Counted from the first letter of the stretch, positions 44,601 through 62,600 are shown. The stretch is 64,000 nucleotides of DNA from Siphonodentalium dalli (GCA_032622095.1 CP136066.1:50688911-50752910); one strand, 5' to 3'. A program made the numbers and translations. Notes: generated by a model from the sequence alone, not told the origin.

Positions 44601-47600
44601 AGCTGTAAATGATTGACAATACAACATGAATTTCTATCTGTAAGCTGTAAATGATTGACAATACAACATGAATTTCACTCTCCGTAAGCTGTAAATGATT
44701 GACAATACAACATGAATTTCACTCTCCGTAAGCTGTAAATGATTGACAATACAACATGAATTTCACTCTCCGTAAGCTGTAAATGATTGACAATACAACA
44801 TGAATTTCTATCTGTAAGCTGTAAATGATTGACAATACAACATGAATTTCACTCTCCGTAAGCTGTAAATGATTGACAATACATCATGAATTTCACTCTC
44901 CGTAAGCTGTAAATGATTGACAATACATCATGAATTTCACTCTCTGTAAGCTGTAAATGATTGACAATACATCATGAATTTCACTATCTGTAAATGATTG
45001 ACAATACAACATGAATTTCACTATCTGTAAATGATTGACAATACAACATGAATTTCACTATCCGTAAGCTGTAAATGATTGACAATACAACATGAATTTC
45101 ACTATCTGTAAGCTGTAAATGATTGACAATACAACATGAATTTCTATCTGTAAGCTGTAAATGATTGACAATACAACATGAATTTCTATCTGTAAGCTGT
45201 AAATGATTGACAATACAACATGAATTTCACTATCCGTAAGCTGTAAATGATTGACAATACAACATGAATTTCACTATCCGTAAGCTGTAAATGATTGACA
45301 ATACAACATGAATTTCTATCTGTAAGCTGTAAATGATTGACAATACAACATTAATTTCACTATCAGTAAGCTGTAATGATTGACAATACAACATGAATTT
45401 CTATCTGTAAGCTGTAAATGATTGACAATACAACATGAATTTCTATCTGTAAGCTGTAAATGATTGACAATACAACATGAATTTCTATCTGTAAGCTGTA
45501 AATGATTGACAATACAACATGAATTTCTATCTGTAAGCTGTAAATGATTGACAATACAACATGAATTTCTATCTGTAAGCTGTAAATGATTGACAATACA
45601 ACATGAATTTCACTATCCGTAAGCTGTAAATGATTGACAATACAACATGAATTTCACTCTCCGTAAGCTGTAAATGATTGACAATACAACATGAATTTCA
45701 CTCTCCGTAAGCTGTAAATGATTGACAATACAACATGAATTTCACTATCAGTAAGCTGTAATGATTGACAATACAACATGAATTTCTATCTGTAAGCTGT
45801 AAATGATTGACAATACAACATGAATTTCACTATCCGTAAGCTGTAAATGATTGACAATACAACATGAATTTCACTATCAGTAAGCTGTAAATGATTGACA
45901 ATACAACATGAATTTCACTATCAGTAAGCTGTAATGATTGACAATACAACATGAATTTCTATCTGTAAGCTGTAAATGATTGACAATACAACATGAATTT
46001 CACTATCCGTAAGCTGTAAATGATTGACAATACAACAGGAATTTCACTCTCCGTAAGCTGTAAATGATTGACAATACAACATGAATTTCACTCTCCGTAA
46101 GCTGTAAATGATTGACAATACAACATGAATTTCACTATCCGTAATCTGTAAATGATTGACAATACAACATGAATTTCACTCTCCGTAAGCTGTAAATGAT
46201 TGACAATACAACATGAATTTCACTATCCGTAAGCTGTAAATGATTGACAATACAACATGAATTTCACTCTCCGTAAGCTGTAAATGATTGACAATACAAC
46301 ATGAATTTCACTATCTGTAAGCTGTAAATGATTGACAATACAACATGAATTTCACTCTCCGTAAGCTGTAAATGATTGACAATACAACATGAATTTCACT
46401 ATCTGTAAGCTGTTAATGATTGACAATACAACATGAATTTCACTATCTGTAAGCTGTAAATGATTGACAATACAACATGAATTTCTATCTGTAAGCTGTA
46501 AATGATTGACAATACAACATGAATTTCTATCTGTAAGCTGTAAATGATTAACAATACAACATGAATTTCACTATCCGTAAACTGTAAATGATTGACAATA
46601 CAACATGAATTTCACTATCTGTAAGCTGTAAATGATTGACAATACAACATGAATTTCACTATCCGTAAACTGTAAATGATTGACAATACAACATGAATTT
46701 CACTATCTGTAAGCTGTAAATGATTGACAATACAACATGAATTTCACTCTCCGTAAGCTGTAAATGATTGACAATACAACATGAATTTTACTCTCCGTAA
46801 GCTGTTAATGATTGACAATACAACATGAATTTCACTCTCCGTAAGCTGTAAATGATTGACAATACAACATGAATTTCACTCCGTAAGCTGTAAATGATTG
46901 ACAATACAACATGAATTTCACTCTCCGTAAGCTGTTAATGATTGACAATACAACATGAATTTCACTCTCCGTAAGCTGTAAATGATTGACAATACATCAT
47001 GAATTTCTATCCGTAAGCTGTAAATGATTGACAATACAACATGAATTTCACTATCAGTAAGCTGTAATGATTGACAATACAACATGAATTTCTATCTGTA
47101 AGCTGTAAATGATTGACAATACAACATGAATTTCACTATCCGTAAGCTGTAATGATTGACAATACAACATGAATTTCACTATCCGTAAGCTGTAAATGAT
47201 TGACAATACAACATGAATTTCACTATCCGTAAGCTGTAAATGATTGACAATACAACATGAATTTCACTATCAGTAAGCTGTAAATGATTGACAATACAAC
47301 ATGAATTTCACTATCAGTAAGCTGTAATGATTGACAATACAACATGAATTTCTATCTGTAAGCTGTAAATGATTGACAATACAACATGAATTTCACTATC
47401 CGTAAGCTGTAAATGATTGACAATACAACAGGAATTTCACTCTCCGTAAGCTGTAAATGATTGACAATACAACATGAATTTCACTCTCCGTAAGCTGTAA
47501 ATGATTGACAATACAACATGAATTTCACTATCCGTAATCTGTAAATGATTGACAATACAACATGAATTTCACTCTCCGTAAGCTGTAAATGATTGACAAT

Positions 47601-50600
47601 ACAACATGAATTTCACTATCTGTAAGCTGTAAATGATTGACAATACAACATGAATTTCACTCTCTGTAAGCTGTAAATGATTGACAATACAACATGAATT
47701 TCACTATCTGTAAGCTGTAAATGATTGACAATACAACATGAATTTCACTCTCCGTAAGCTGTAAATGATTGACAATACAACATGAATTTCACTATCTGTA
47801 AGCTGTTAATGATTGACAATACAACATGAATTTCACTATCTGTAAGCTGTAAATGATTGACAATACAACATGAATTTCTATCTGTAAGCTGTAAATGATT
47901 GACAATACAACATGAATTTCTATCTGTAAGCTGTAAATGATTAACAATACAACATGAATTTCACTATCCGTAAACTGTAAATGATTGACAATACAACATG
48001 AATTTCACTATCTGTAAGCTGTAAATGATTGACAATACAACATGAATTTCACTATCCGTAAACTGTAAATGATTGACAATACAACATGAATTTCACTATC
48101 TGTAAGCTGTAAATGATTGACAATACAACATGAATTTCACTCTCCGTAAGCTGTAAATGATTGACAATACAACATGAATTTCACTCTCCGTAAGCTGTTA
48201 ATGATTGACAATACAACATGAATTTCACTCTCCGTAAGCTGTAAATGATTGACAATACAACATGAATTTCACTCCGTAAGCTGTAAATGATTGACAATAC
48301 AACATGAATTTCACTCTCCGTAAGCTGTTAATGATTGACAATACAACATGAATTTCTATCCGTAAGCTGTAAATGATTGACAATACAACATGAATTTCTA
48401 TCCGTAAGCTGTAAATGATTGACAATACAACATGAATTTCTATCTGTAAGCTGTAAATGATTGACAATACAACATGAATTTCCATCTAAGCTGTAAATGA
48501 TTGACAATACAACATGAATTTCTATCTGTAAGCTGTAAATGATTGACAATACAACATGAATTTCTATCTGTAAGCTGTAAATGATTGACAATACAACATG
48601 AATTTGTATCTGTAAGCTGTAAATGATTGACAATACAACATGAATTTCTATCTGTAAGCTGTAAATGATTGACAATACAACATGAATTTCTATCTGTAAG
48701 CTGTAAATGATTGACAATACAACATGAATTTCTATCTGTAAGCTGTAAATGATTGACAATACAACATGAATTTCTATCTGTAAGCTGTAAATGATTGACA
48801 ATACAACATGAATTTCACTCTCTGTAAGCTGTAAATGATTGACAATACAACATTAATTTCACTCTCCGTAAGCTGTAAATGATTGACAATACAACATGAA
48901 TTTCACTCTCAGTAAGCTGTAAATGATTGACAATACAACATGAATTTCACTATCTGTAAGCTGTAAATGATTGACAATACAACATGAATTTCACTATCTG
49001 TAAGCTGTAAATGATTGACAATACAACATGAATTTCACTATCTGTAAGCTGTAAATTATTGACAATACAACATGAACTTCACTATCTGTAAGCTGTAAAT
49101 GATTGACAATACAACATGAATTTCACTATCTGTAAGCTGTAAATGATTGACAATACAACATGAATTTCACTATCTGTAAGCTGTAAATGATTGACAATAC
49201 AACATGAATTTCTATCTGTAAGCTGTAAATGATTGACAATACAACATGAATTTCTATCTGTAAGCTGTAAATGATTGACAATACAACATGAATTTCTATC
49301 TGTAAGCTGTAAATGATTGACAATACAACATGAATTTCACTCTCTGTAAGCTGTAAATGATTGACTATACAACATGAATTTCACTCTCCGTAAGCTGTAA
49401 ATGATTGACAATACAACATGAATTTCACTCTCCGTAAGCTGTAAATGATTGACAATACATCATGAATTTCACTCTCCGTAAGCTGTAAATGATTGACAAT
49501 ACAACATGAATTTCTATCTGTAAGCTGTAAATGATTGACAATACAACATGAATTTCACTCTCCGTAAGCTGTAAATGATTGACAATACAACATGAATTTC
49601 ACTCTCCGTAAGCTGTAAATGATTGACAATACAACATGAATTTCACTCTCCGTAAGCTGTAAATGATTGACAATACAACATGAATTTCTATCTGTAAGCT
49701 GTAAATGATTGACAATACAACATGAATTTCACTCTCCGTAAGCTGTAAATGATTGACAATACATCATGAATTTCACTCTCCGTAAGCTGTAAATGATTGA
49801 CAATACATCATGAATTTCACTCTCTGTAAGCTGTAAATGATTGACAATACATCATGAATTTCACTATCTGTAAATGATTGACAATACAACATGAATTTCA
49901 CTATCTGTAAATGATTGACAATACAACATGAATTTCACTATCCGTAAGCTGTAAATGATTGACAATACAACATGAATTTCACTATCTGTAAGCTGTAAAT
50001 GATTGACAATACAACATGAATTTCTATCTGTAAGCTGTAAATGATTGACAATACAACATGAATTTCTATCTGTAAGCTGTAAATGATTGACAATACAACA
50101 TGAATTTCACTATCCGTAAGCTGTAAATGATTGACAATACAACATGAATTTCACTATCCGTAAGCTGTAAATGATTGACAATACAACATGAATTTCTATC
50201 TGTAAGCTGTAAATGATTGACAATACAACATTAATTTCACTATCAGTAAGCTGTAATGATTGACAATACAACATGAATTTCTATCTGTAAGCTGTAAATG
50301 ATTGACAATACAACATGAATTTCTATCTGTAAGCTGTAAATGATTGACAATACAACATGAATTTCTATCTGTAAGCTGTAAATGATTGACAATACAACAT
50401 GAATTTCTATCTGTAAGCTGTAAATGATTGACAATACAACATGAATTTCTATCTGTAAGCTGTAAATGATTGACAATACAACATGAATTTCACTATCCGT
50501 AAGCTGTAAATGATTGACAATACAACATGAATTTCACTCTCCGTAAGCTGTAAATGATTGACAATACAACATGAATTTCACTCTCCGTAAGCTGTAAATG

Positions 50601-53600
50601 ATTGACAATACAACATGAATTTCACTATCAGTAAGCTGTAATGATTGACAATACAACATGAATTTCTATCTGTAAGCTGTAAATGATTGACAATACAACA
50701 TGAATTTCACTATCCGTAAGCTGTAATGATTGACAATACAACATGAATTTCACTATCCGTAAGCTGTAAATGATTGACAATACAACATGAATTTCACTAT
50801 CCGTAAGCTGTAAATGATTGACAATACAACATGAATTTCACTATCAGTAAGCTGTAAATGATTGACAATACAACATGAATTTCACTATCAGTAAGCTGTA
50901 ATGATTGACAATACAACATGAATTTCTATCTGTAAGCTGTAAATGATTGACAATACAACATGAATTTCACTATCCGTAAGCTGTAAATGATTGACAATAC
51001 AACAGGAATTTCACTCTCCGTAAGCTGTAAATGATTGACAATACAACATGAATTTCACTCTCCGTAAGCTGTAAATGATTGACAATACAACATGAATTTC
51101 ACTATCCGTAATCTGTAAATGATTGACAATACAACATGAATTTCACTCTCCGTAAGCTGTAAATGATTGACAATACAACATGAATTTCACTATCCGTAAG
51201 CTGTAAATGATTGACAATACAACATGAATTTCACTCTCCGTAAGCTGTAAATGATTGACAATACAACATGAATTTCACTATCTGTAAGCTGTAAATGATT
51301 GACAATACAACATGAATTTCACTCTCCGTAAGCTGTAAATGATTGACAATACAACATGAATTTCACTATCTGTAAGCTGTTAATGATTGACAATACAACA
51401 TGAATTTCACTATCTGTAAGCTGTAAATGATTGACAATACAACATGAATTTCTATCTGTAAGCTGTAAATGATTGACAATACAACATGAATTTCTATCTG
51501 TAAGCTGTAAATGATTAACAATACAACATGAATTTCACTATCCGTAAACTGTAAATGATTGACAATACAACATGAATTTCACTATCTGTAAGCTGTAAAT
51601 GATTGACAATACAACATGAATTTCACTATCCGTAAACTGTAAATGATTGACAATACAACATGAATTTCACTATCTGTAAGCTGTAAATGATTGACAATAC
51701 AACATGAATTTCACTCTCCGTAAGCTGTAAATGATTGACAATACAACATGAATTTTACTCTCCGTAAGCTGTTAATGATTGACAATACAACATGAATTTC
51801 ACTCTCCGTAAGCTGTAAATGATTGACAATACAACATGAATTTCACTCCGTAAGCTGTAAATGATTGACAATACAACATGAATTTCACTCTCCGTAAGCT
51901 GTTAATGATTGACAATACAACATGAATTTCACTCTCCGTAAGCTGTAAATGATTGACAATACATCATGAATTTCTATCCGTAAGCTGTAAATGATTGACA
52001 ATACAACATGAATTTCTATCTGTAAGCTGTAAATGATTGACAATACAACATGAATTTCCATCTAAGCTGTAAATGATTGACAATACAACATGAATTTCTA
52101 TCTGTAAGCTGTAAATGATTGACAATACAACATGAATTTCTATCTGTAAGCTGTAAATGATTGACAATACAACATGAATTTGTATCTGTAAGCTGTAAAT
52201 GATTGACAATACAACATGAATTTCTATCTGTAAGCTGTAAATGATTGACAATACAACATGAATTTCTATCTGTAAGCTGTAAATGATTGACAATACAACA
52301 TGAATTTCTATCTGTAAGCTGTAAATGATTGACAATACAACATGAATTTCTATCTGTAAGCTGTAAATGATTGACAATACAACATGAATTTCTATCTGTA
52401 AGCTGTAAATGATTGACAATACAACATGAATTTGTATCTGTAAGCTGTAAATGATTGACAATACAACATGAATTTCTATCTGTAAGCTGTAAATGATTGA
52501 CAATACAACATGAATTTCTATCTGTAAGCTGTAAATGATTGACAATACAACATGAATTTCTATCTGTAAGCTGTAAATGATTGACAATACAACATGAATT
52601 TCTATCTGTAAGCTGTAAATGATTGACAATACAACATGAATTTCACTCTCTGTAAGCTGTAAATGATTGACAATACAACATTAATTTCACTCTCCGTAAG
52701 CTGTAAATGATTGACAATACAACATGAATTTCACTCTCAGTAAGCTGTAAATGATTGACAATACAACATGAATTTCACTATCTGTAAGCTGTAAATGATT
52801 GACAATACAACATGAATTTCACTATCTGTAAGCTGTAAATGATTGACAATACAACATGAATTTCACTATCTGTAAGCTGTAAATTATTGACAATACAACA
52901 TGAACTTCACTATCTGTAAGCTGTAAATGATTGACAATACAACATGAATTTCACTATCTGTAAGCTGTAAATGATTGACAATACAACATGAATTTCACTA
53001 TCTGTAAGCTGTAAATGATTGACAATACAACATGAATTTCTATCTGTAAGCTGTAAATGATTGACAATACAACATGAATTTCTATCTGTAAGCTGTAAAT
53101 GATTGACAATACAACATGAATTTCTATCTGTAAGCTGTAAATGATTGACAATACAACATGAATTTCACTCTCTGTAAGCTTTAAATGATTGACTATACAA
53201 CATGAATTTCACTCTCCGTAAGCTGTAAATGATTGACAATACAACATGAATTTCACTCTCCGTAAGCTGTAAATGATTGACAATACATCATGAATTTCAC
53301 TCTCCGTAAGCTGTAAATGATTGACAATACAACATGAATTTCTATCTGTAAGCTGTAAATGATTGACAATACAACATGAATTTCACTCTCCGTAAGCTGT
53401 AAATGATTGACAATACAACATGAATTTCACTCTCCGTAAGCTGTAAATGATTGACAATACAACATGAATTTCACTCTCCGTAAGCTGTAAATGATTGACA
53501 ATACAACATGAATTTCTATCTGTAAGCTGTAAATGATTGACAATACAACATGAATTTCACTCTCCGTAAGCTGTAAATGATTGACAATACATCATGAATT

Positions 53601-56600
53601 TCACTCTCCGTAAGCTGTAAATGATTGACAATACATCATGAATTTCACTCTATGTAAGCTGTAAATGATTGACAATACATCATGAATTTCACTATCTGTA
53701 AATGATTGACAATACAACATGAATTTCACTATCTGTAAATGATTGACAATACAACATGAATTTCACTATCCGTAAGCTGTAAATGATTGACAATACAACA
53801 TGAATTTCACTATCTGTAAGCTGTAAATGATTGACAATACAACATGAATTTATATCTGTAAGCTGTAAATGATTGACAATACAACATGAATTTCTATCTG
53901 TAAGCTGTAAATGATTGACAATACAACATGAATTTCACTCTCCGTAAGCTGTAAATGATTGACAATACAACATGAATTTCACTATCCGTAAGCTGTAAAT
54001 GATTGACAATACAACATGAATTTCACTCTCCGTAAGCTGTAAATGATTGACAATACAACATGAATTTCACTATCTGTAAGCTGTAAATGATTGACAATAC
54101 AACATGAATTTCACTCTCCGTAAGCTGTAAATGATTGACAATACAACATGAATTTCACTATCTGTAAGCTGTTAATGATTGACAATACAACATGAATTTC
54201 ACTATCTGTAAGCTGTAAATGATTGACAATACAACATGAATTTCTATCTGTAAGCTGTAAATGATTGACAATACAACATGAATTTCTATCTGTAAGCTGT
54301 AAATGATTAACAATACAACATGAATTTCACTATCCGTAAACTGTAAATGATTGACAATACAACATGAATTTCACTATCTGTAAGCTGTAAATGATTGACA
54401 ATACAACATGAATTTCACTATCCGTAAACTGTAAATGATTGACAATACAACATGAATTTCACTATCTGTAAGCTGTAAATGATTGACAATACAACATGAA
54501 TTTCACTCTCCGTAAGCTGTAAATGATTGACAATACAACATGAATTTTACTCTCCGTAAGCTGTTAATGATTGACAATACAACATGAATTTCACTCTCCG
54601 TAAGCTGTAAATGATTGACAATACAACATGAATTTCACTCCGTAAGCTGTAAATGATTGACAATACAACATGAATTTCACTCTCCGTAAGCTGTTAATGA
54701 TTGACAATACAACATGAATTTCACTCTCCGTAAGCTGTAAATGATTGACAATACATCATGAATTTCTATCCGTAAGCTGTAAATGATTGACAATACAACA
54801 TGAATTTCTATCTGTAAGCTGTAAATGATTGACAATACAACATGAATTTCCATCTAAGCTGTAAATGATTGACAATACAACATGAATTTCTATCTGTAAG
54901 CTGTAAATGATTGACAATACAACATGAATTTCTATCTGTAAGCTGTAAATGATTGACAATACAACATGAATTTGTATCTGTAAGCTGTAAATGATTGACA
55001 ATACAACATGAATTTCTATCTGTAAGCTGTAAATGATTGACAATACAACATGAATTTCTATCTGTAAGCTGTAAATGATTGACAATACAACATGAATTTC
55101 TATCTGTAAGCTGTAAATGATTGACAATACAACATGAATTTCTATCTGTAAGCTGTAAATGATTGACAATACAACATGAATTTCTATCTGTAAGCTGTAA
55201 ATGATTGACAATACAACATGAATTTGTATCTGTAAGCTGTAAATGATTGACAATACAACATGAATTTCTATCTGTAAGCTGTAAATGATTGACAATACAA
55301 CATGAATTTCTATCTGTAAGCTGTAAATGATTGACAATACAACATGAATTTCTATCTGTAAGCTGTAAATGATTGACAATACAACATGAATTTCTATCTG
55401 TAAGCTGTAAATGATTGACAATACAACATGAATTTCACTCTCTGTAAGCTGTAAATGATTGACAATACAACATTAATTTCACTCTCCGTAAGCTGTAAAT
55501 GATTGACAATACAACATGAATTTCACTCTCAGTAAGCTGTAAATGATTGACAATACAACATGAATTTCACTATCTGTAAGCTGTAAATGATTGACAATAC
55601 AACATGAATTTCACTATCTGTAAGCTGTAAATGATTGACAATACAACATGAATTTCACTATCTGTAAGCTGTAAATTATTGACAATACAACATGAACTTC
55701 ACTATCTGTAAGCTGTAAATGATTGACAATACAACATGAATTTCACTATCTGTAAGCTGTAAATGATTGACAATACAACATGAATTTCACTATCTGTAAG
55801 CTGTAAATGATTGACAATACAACATGAATTTCTATCTGTAAGCTGTAAATGATTGACAATACAACATGAATTTCTATCTGTAAGCTGTAAATGATTGACA
55901 ATACAACATGAATTTGTATCTGTAAGCTGTAAATGATTGACAATACAACATGAATTTCACTCTCTGTAAGCTTTAAATGATTGACTATACAACATGAATT
56001 TCACTCTCCGTAAGCTGTAAATGATTGACAATACAACATGAATTTCACTCTCCGTAAGCTGTAAATGATTGACAATACATCATGAATTTCACTCTCCGTA
56101 AGCTGTAAATGATTGACAATACAACATGAATTTCTATCTGTAAGCTGTAAATGATTGACAATACAACATGAATTTCACTCTCCGTAAGCTGTAAATGATT
56201 GACAATACAACATGAATTTCACTCTCCGTAAGCTGTAAATGATTGACAATACAACATGAATTTCACTCTCCGTAAGCTGTAAATGATTGACAATACAACA
56301 TGAATTTCTATCTGTAAGCTGTAAATGATTGACAATACAACATGAATTTCACTCTCCGTAAGCTGTAAATGATTGACAATACATCATGAATTTCACTCTC
56401 CGTAAGCTGTAAATGATTGACAATACATCATGAATTTCACTCTATGTAAGCTGTAAATGATTGACAATACATCATGAATTTCACTATCTGTAAATGATTG
56501 ACAATACAACATGAATTTCACTATCTGTAAATGATTGACAATACAACATGAATTTCACTATCCGTAAGCTGTAAATGATTGACAATACAACATGAATTTC

Positions 56601-59600
56601 ACTATCTGTAAGCTGTAAATGATTGACAATACAACATGAATTTATATCTGTAAGCTGTAAATGATTGACAATACAACATGAATTTCTATCTGTAAGCTGT
56701 AAATGATTGACAATACAACATGAATTTCACTATCCGTAAGCTGTAAATGATTGACAATACAACATGAATTTCACTATCCGTAAGCTGTAAATGATTGACA
56801 ATACAACATGAATTTCTATCTGTAAGCTGTAAATGATTGACAATACAACATTAATTTCACTATCAGTAAGCTGTAATGATTGACAATACAACATGAATTT
56901 CTATCTGTAAGCTGTAAATGATTGACAATACAACATGAATTTCTATCTGTAAGCTGTAAATGATTGACAATACAACATGAATTTCTATCTGTAAGCTGTA
57001 AATGATTGACAATACAACATGAATTTCTATCTGTAAGCTGTAAATGATTGACAATACAACATGAATTTCTATCTGTAAGCTGTAAATGATTGACAATACA
57101 ACATGAATTTCACTATCCGTAAGCTGTAAATGATTGACAATACAACATGAATTTCACTCTCCGTAAGCTGTAAATGATTGACAATACAACATGAATTTCA
57201 CTCTCCGTAAGCTGTAAATGATTGACAATACAACATGAATTTCACTATCAGTAAGCTGTAATGATTGACAATACAACATGAATTTCTATCTGTAAGCTGT
57301 AAATGATTGACAATACAACATGAATTTCACTATCCGTAAGCTGTAATGATTGACAATACAACATGAATTTCACTATCCGTAAGCTGTAAATGATTGACAA
57401 TACAACATGAATTTCACTATCCGTAAGCTGTAAATGATTGACAATACAACATGAATTTCACTATCAGTAAGCTGTAAATGATTGACAATACAACATGAAT
57501 TTCACTATCAGTAAGCTGTAATGATTGACAATACAACATGAATTTCTATCTGTAAGCTGTAAATGATTGACAATACAACATGAATTTCACTATCCGTAAG
57601 CTGTAAATGATTGACAATACAACAGGAATTTCACTCTCCGTAAGCTGTAAATGATTGACAATACAACATGAATTTCACTCTCCGTAAGCTGTAAATGATT
57701 GACAATACAACATGAATTTCACTATCCGTAATCTGTAAATGATTGACAATACAACATGAATTTCACTCTCCGTAAGCTGTAAATGATTGACAATACAACA
57801 TGAATTTCACTATCTGTAAGCTGTAAATGATTGACAATACAACATGAATTTCACTCTCTGTAAGCTGTAAATGATTGACAATACAACATGAATTTCACTA
57901 TCTGTAAGCTGTAAATGATTGACAATACAACATGAATTTCACTCTCCGTAAGCTGTAAATGATTGACAATACAACATGAATTTCACTATCTGTAAGCTGT
58001 TAATGATTGACAATACAACATGAATTTCACTATCTGTAAGCTGTAAATGATTGACAATACAACATGAATTTCTATCTGTAAGCTGTAAATGATTGACAAT
58101 ACAACATGAATTTCTATCTGTAAGCTGTAAATGATTAACAATACAACATGAATTTCACTATCCGTAAACTGTAAATGATTGACAATACAACATGAATTTC
58201 ACTATCTGTAAGCTGTAAATGATTGACAATACAACATGAATTTCACTATCCGTAAACTGTAAATGATTGACAATACAACATGAATTTCACTATCTGTAAG
58301 CTGTAAATGATTGACAATACAACATGAATTTCACTCTCCGTAAGCTGTAAATGATTGACAATACAACATGAATTTCACTCTCCGTAAGCTGTTAATGATT
58401 GACAATACAACATGAATTTCACTCTCCGTAAGCTGTAAATGATTGACAATACAACATGAATTTCACTCCGTAAGCTGTAAATGATTGACAATACAACATG
58501 AATTTCACTCTCCGTAAGCTGTTAATGATTGACAATACAACATGAATTTCACTCTCCGTAAGCTGTAAATGATTGACAATACAACATGAATTTCTATCCG
58601 TAAGCTGTAAATGATTGACAATACAACATGAATTTCTATCTGTAAGCTGTAAATGATTGACAATACAACATGAATTTCTATCTGTAAGCTGTAAATGATT
58701 GACAATACAACATGAATTTCTATCTGTAAGCTGTAAATGATTGACATTACAACATGAATTTGTATCTGTAAGCTGTAAATGATTGACAATACAACATGAA
58801 TTTCTATCTGTAAGCTGTAAATGATTGACAATACAACATGAATTTCTATCTGTAAGCTGTAAATGATTGACAATACAACATGAATTTCTATCTGTAAGCT
58901 GTAAATGATTGACAATACAACATGAATTTCTATCTGTAAGCTGTAAATGATTGACAATACAACATGAATTTCACTCTCCGTAAGCTGTAAATGATTGACA
59001 ATACAACATTAATTTCACTCTCCGTAAGCTGTAAATGATTGACAATACAACATGAATTTCACTCTCAGTAAGCTGTAAATGATTGACAATACAACATGAA
59101 TTTCACTATCTGTAAGCTGTAAATGATTGACAATACAACATGAATTTCACTATCTGTAAGCTGTAAATGATTGACAATACAACATGAATTTCACTATCTG
59201 TAAGCTGTAAATTATTGACAATACAACATGAACTTCACTATCTGTAAGCTGTAAATGATTGACAATACAACATGAATTTCACTATCTGTAAGCTGTAAAT
59301 GATTGACAATACAACATGAATTTCACTATCTGTAAGCTGTAAATGATTGACAATACAACATGAATTTCTATCTGTAAGCTGTAAATGATTGACAATACAA
59401 CATGAATTTCTATCTGTAAGCTGTAAATGATTGACAATACAACATGAATTTCTATCTGTAAGCTGTAAATGATTGACAATACAACATGAATTTCACTCTC
59501 TGTAAGCTGTAAATGATTGACTATACAACATGAATTTCACTCTCCGTAAGCTGTAAATGATTGACAATACAACATGAATTTCACTCTCCGTAAGCTGTAA

Positions 59601-62600
59601 ATGATTGACAATACATCATGAATTTCACTCTCCGTAAGCTGTAAATGATTGACAATACAACATGAATTTCTATCTGTAAGCTGTAAATGATTGACAATAC
59701 AACATGAATTTCACTCTCCGTAAGCTGTAAATGATTGACAATACAACATGAATTTCACTCTCCGTAAGCTGTAAATGATTGACAATACAACATGAATTTC
59801 ACTCTCCGTAAGCTGTAAATGATTGACAATACAACATGAATTTCACTCTCTGTAAGCTGTAAATGATTGACAATACAACATGAATTTCACTCTCCGTAAG
59901 CTGTAAATGATTGACAATACATCATGAATTTCACCCTCCGTAAGCTGTAAATGATTGACAATACATCATGAATTTCACTCTCCGTAAGCTGTAAATGATT
60001 GACAATACATCATGAATTTCACTATCCGTAAGCTGTAAATGATTGACAATACAACATGAATTTCACTATCTGTAAATGATTGACAATACAACATGAATTT
60101 CACTCTCCGTAAGCTGTAAATGATTGACAATACATCATGAATTTCACTCTCCGTAAGCTGTAAATGATTGACAATACATCATGAATTTCACTCTCCGTAA
60201 GCTGTAAATGATTGACAATACATCATGAATTTCACTATCCGTAAGCTGTAAATGATTGACAATACAACATGAATTTCACTATCTGTAAATGATTGACAAT
60301 ACAACATGAATTTCACTATCCGTAAGCTGTAAATGATTGACAATACAACATGAATTTCACTATCTGTAAGCTGTAAATGATTGACAATACAACATGAATT
60401 TATATCTGTAAGCTGTAAATGATTGACAATACAACATGAATTTCTATCTGTAAGCTGTAAATGATTGACAATACAACATGAATTTCACTATCCGTAAGCT
60501 GTAAATGATTGACAATACAACATGAATTTCACTATCCGTAAGCTGTAAATGATTGACAATACAACATGAATTTCACTCTCCGTAAGCTGTAAATGATTGA
60601 CAATACAACATGAATTTCACTATCAGTAAGCTGTAATGATTGACAATACAACATGAATTTCTATCTGTAAGCTGTAAATGATTGACAATACAACATGAAT
60701 TTCACTATCTGTAAGCTGTAAATGATTGACAATACAACATGAATTTCTATCTGTAAGCTGTAAATGATTGACAATACAACATGAATTTCTATCTGTAAGC
60801 TGTAAATGATTGACAATACAACATGAATTTCTATCTGTAAGCTGTAAATGATTGACAATACAACATGAATTTCACTCTCTGTAAGCTGTAAATGATTGAC
60901 TATACAACATGAATTTCACTCTCCGTAAGCTGTAAATGATTGACAATACAACATGAATTTCACTCTCCGTAAGCTGTAAATGATTGACAATACATCATGA
61001 ATTTCACTCTCCGTAAGCTGTAAATGATTGACAATACAACATGAATTTCTATCTGTAAGCTGTAAATGATTGACAATACAACATGAATTTCACTCTCCGT
61101 AAGCTGTAAATGATTGACAATACAACATGAATTTCACTCTCCGTAAGCTGTAAATGATTGACAATACAACATGAATTTCACTCTCCGTAAGCTGTAAATG
61201 ATTGACAATACAACATGAATTTCTATCTGTAAGCTGTAAATGATTGACAATACAACATGAATTTCACTCTCCGTAAGCTGTAAATGATTGACAATACATC
61301 ATGAATTTCACTCTCCGTAAGCTGTAAATGATTGACAATACATCATGAATTTCACTCTCTGTAAGCTGTAAATGATTGACAATACATCATGAATTTCACT
61401 ATCTGTAAATGATTGACAATACAACATGAATTTCACTATCTGTAAATGATTGACAATACAACATGAATTTCACTATCCGTAAGCTGTAAATGATTGACAA
61501 TACAACATGAATTTCACTATCTGTAAGCTGTAAATGATTGACAATACAACATGAATTTATATCTGTAAGCTGTAAATGATTGACAATACAACATGAATTT
61601 CTATCTGTAAGCTGTAAATGATTGACAATACAACATGAATTTCACTATCCGTAAGCTGTAAATGATTGACAATACAACATGAATTTCACTATCCGTAAGC
61701 TGTAAATGATTGACAATACAACATGAATTTCTATCTGTAAGCTGTAAATGATTGACAATACAACATTAATTTCACTATCAGTAAGCTGTAATGATTGACA
61801 ATACAACATGAATTTCTATCTGTAAGCTGTAAATGATTGACAATACAACATGAATTTGTATCTGTAAGCTGTAAATGATTGACAATACAACATGAATTTC
61901 TATCTGTAAGCTGTAAATGATTGACAATACAACATGAATTTCTATCTGTAAGCTGTAAATGATTGACAATACAACATGAATTTCTATCTGTAAGCTGTAA
62001 ATGATTGACAATACAACATGAATTTCACTATCCGTAAGCTGTAAATGATTGACAATACAACATGAATTTCACTCTCCGTAAGCTGTAAATGATTGACAAT
62101 ACAACATGAATTTCACTCTCCGTAAGCTGTAAATGATTGACAATACAACATGAATTTCACTATCAGTAAGCTGTAATGATTGACAATACAACATGAATTT
62201 CTATCTGTAAGCTGTAAATGATTGACAATACAACATGAATTTCACTATCCGTAAGCTGTAATGATTGACAATACAACATGAATTTCACTATCCGTAAGCT
62301 GTAAATGATTGACAATACAACATGAATTTCACTATCCGTAAGCTGTAAATGATTGACAATACAACATGAATTTCACTATCAGTAAGCTGTAAATGATTGA
62401 CAATACAACATGAATTTCACTATCAGTAAGCTGTAATGATTGACAATACAACATGAATTTCTATCTGTAAGCTGTAAATGATTGACAATACAACATGAAT
62501 TTCAGTATCCGTAAGCTGTAAATGATTGACAATACAACAGTAATTTCACTCTCCGTAAGCTGTAAATGATTGACAATACAACATGAATTTCACTCTCCGT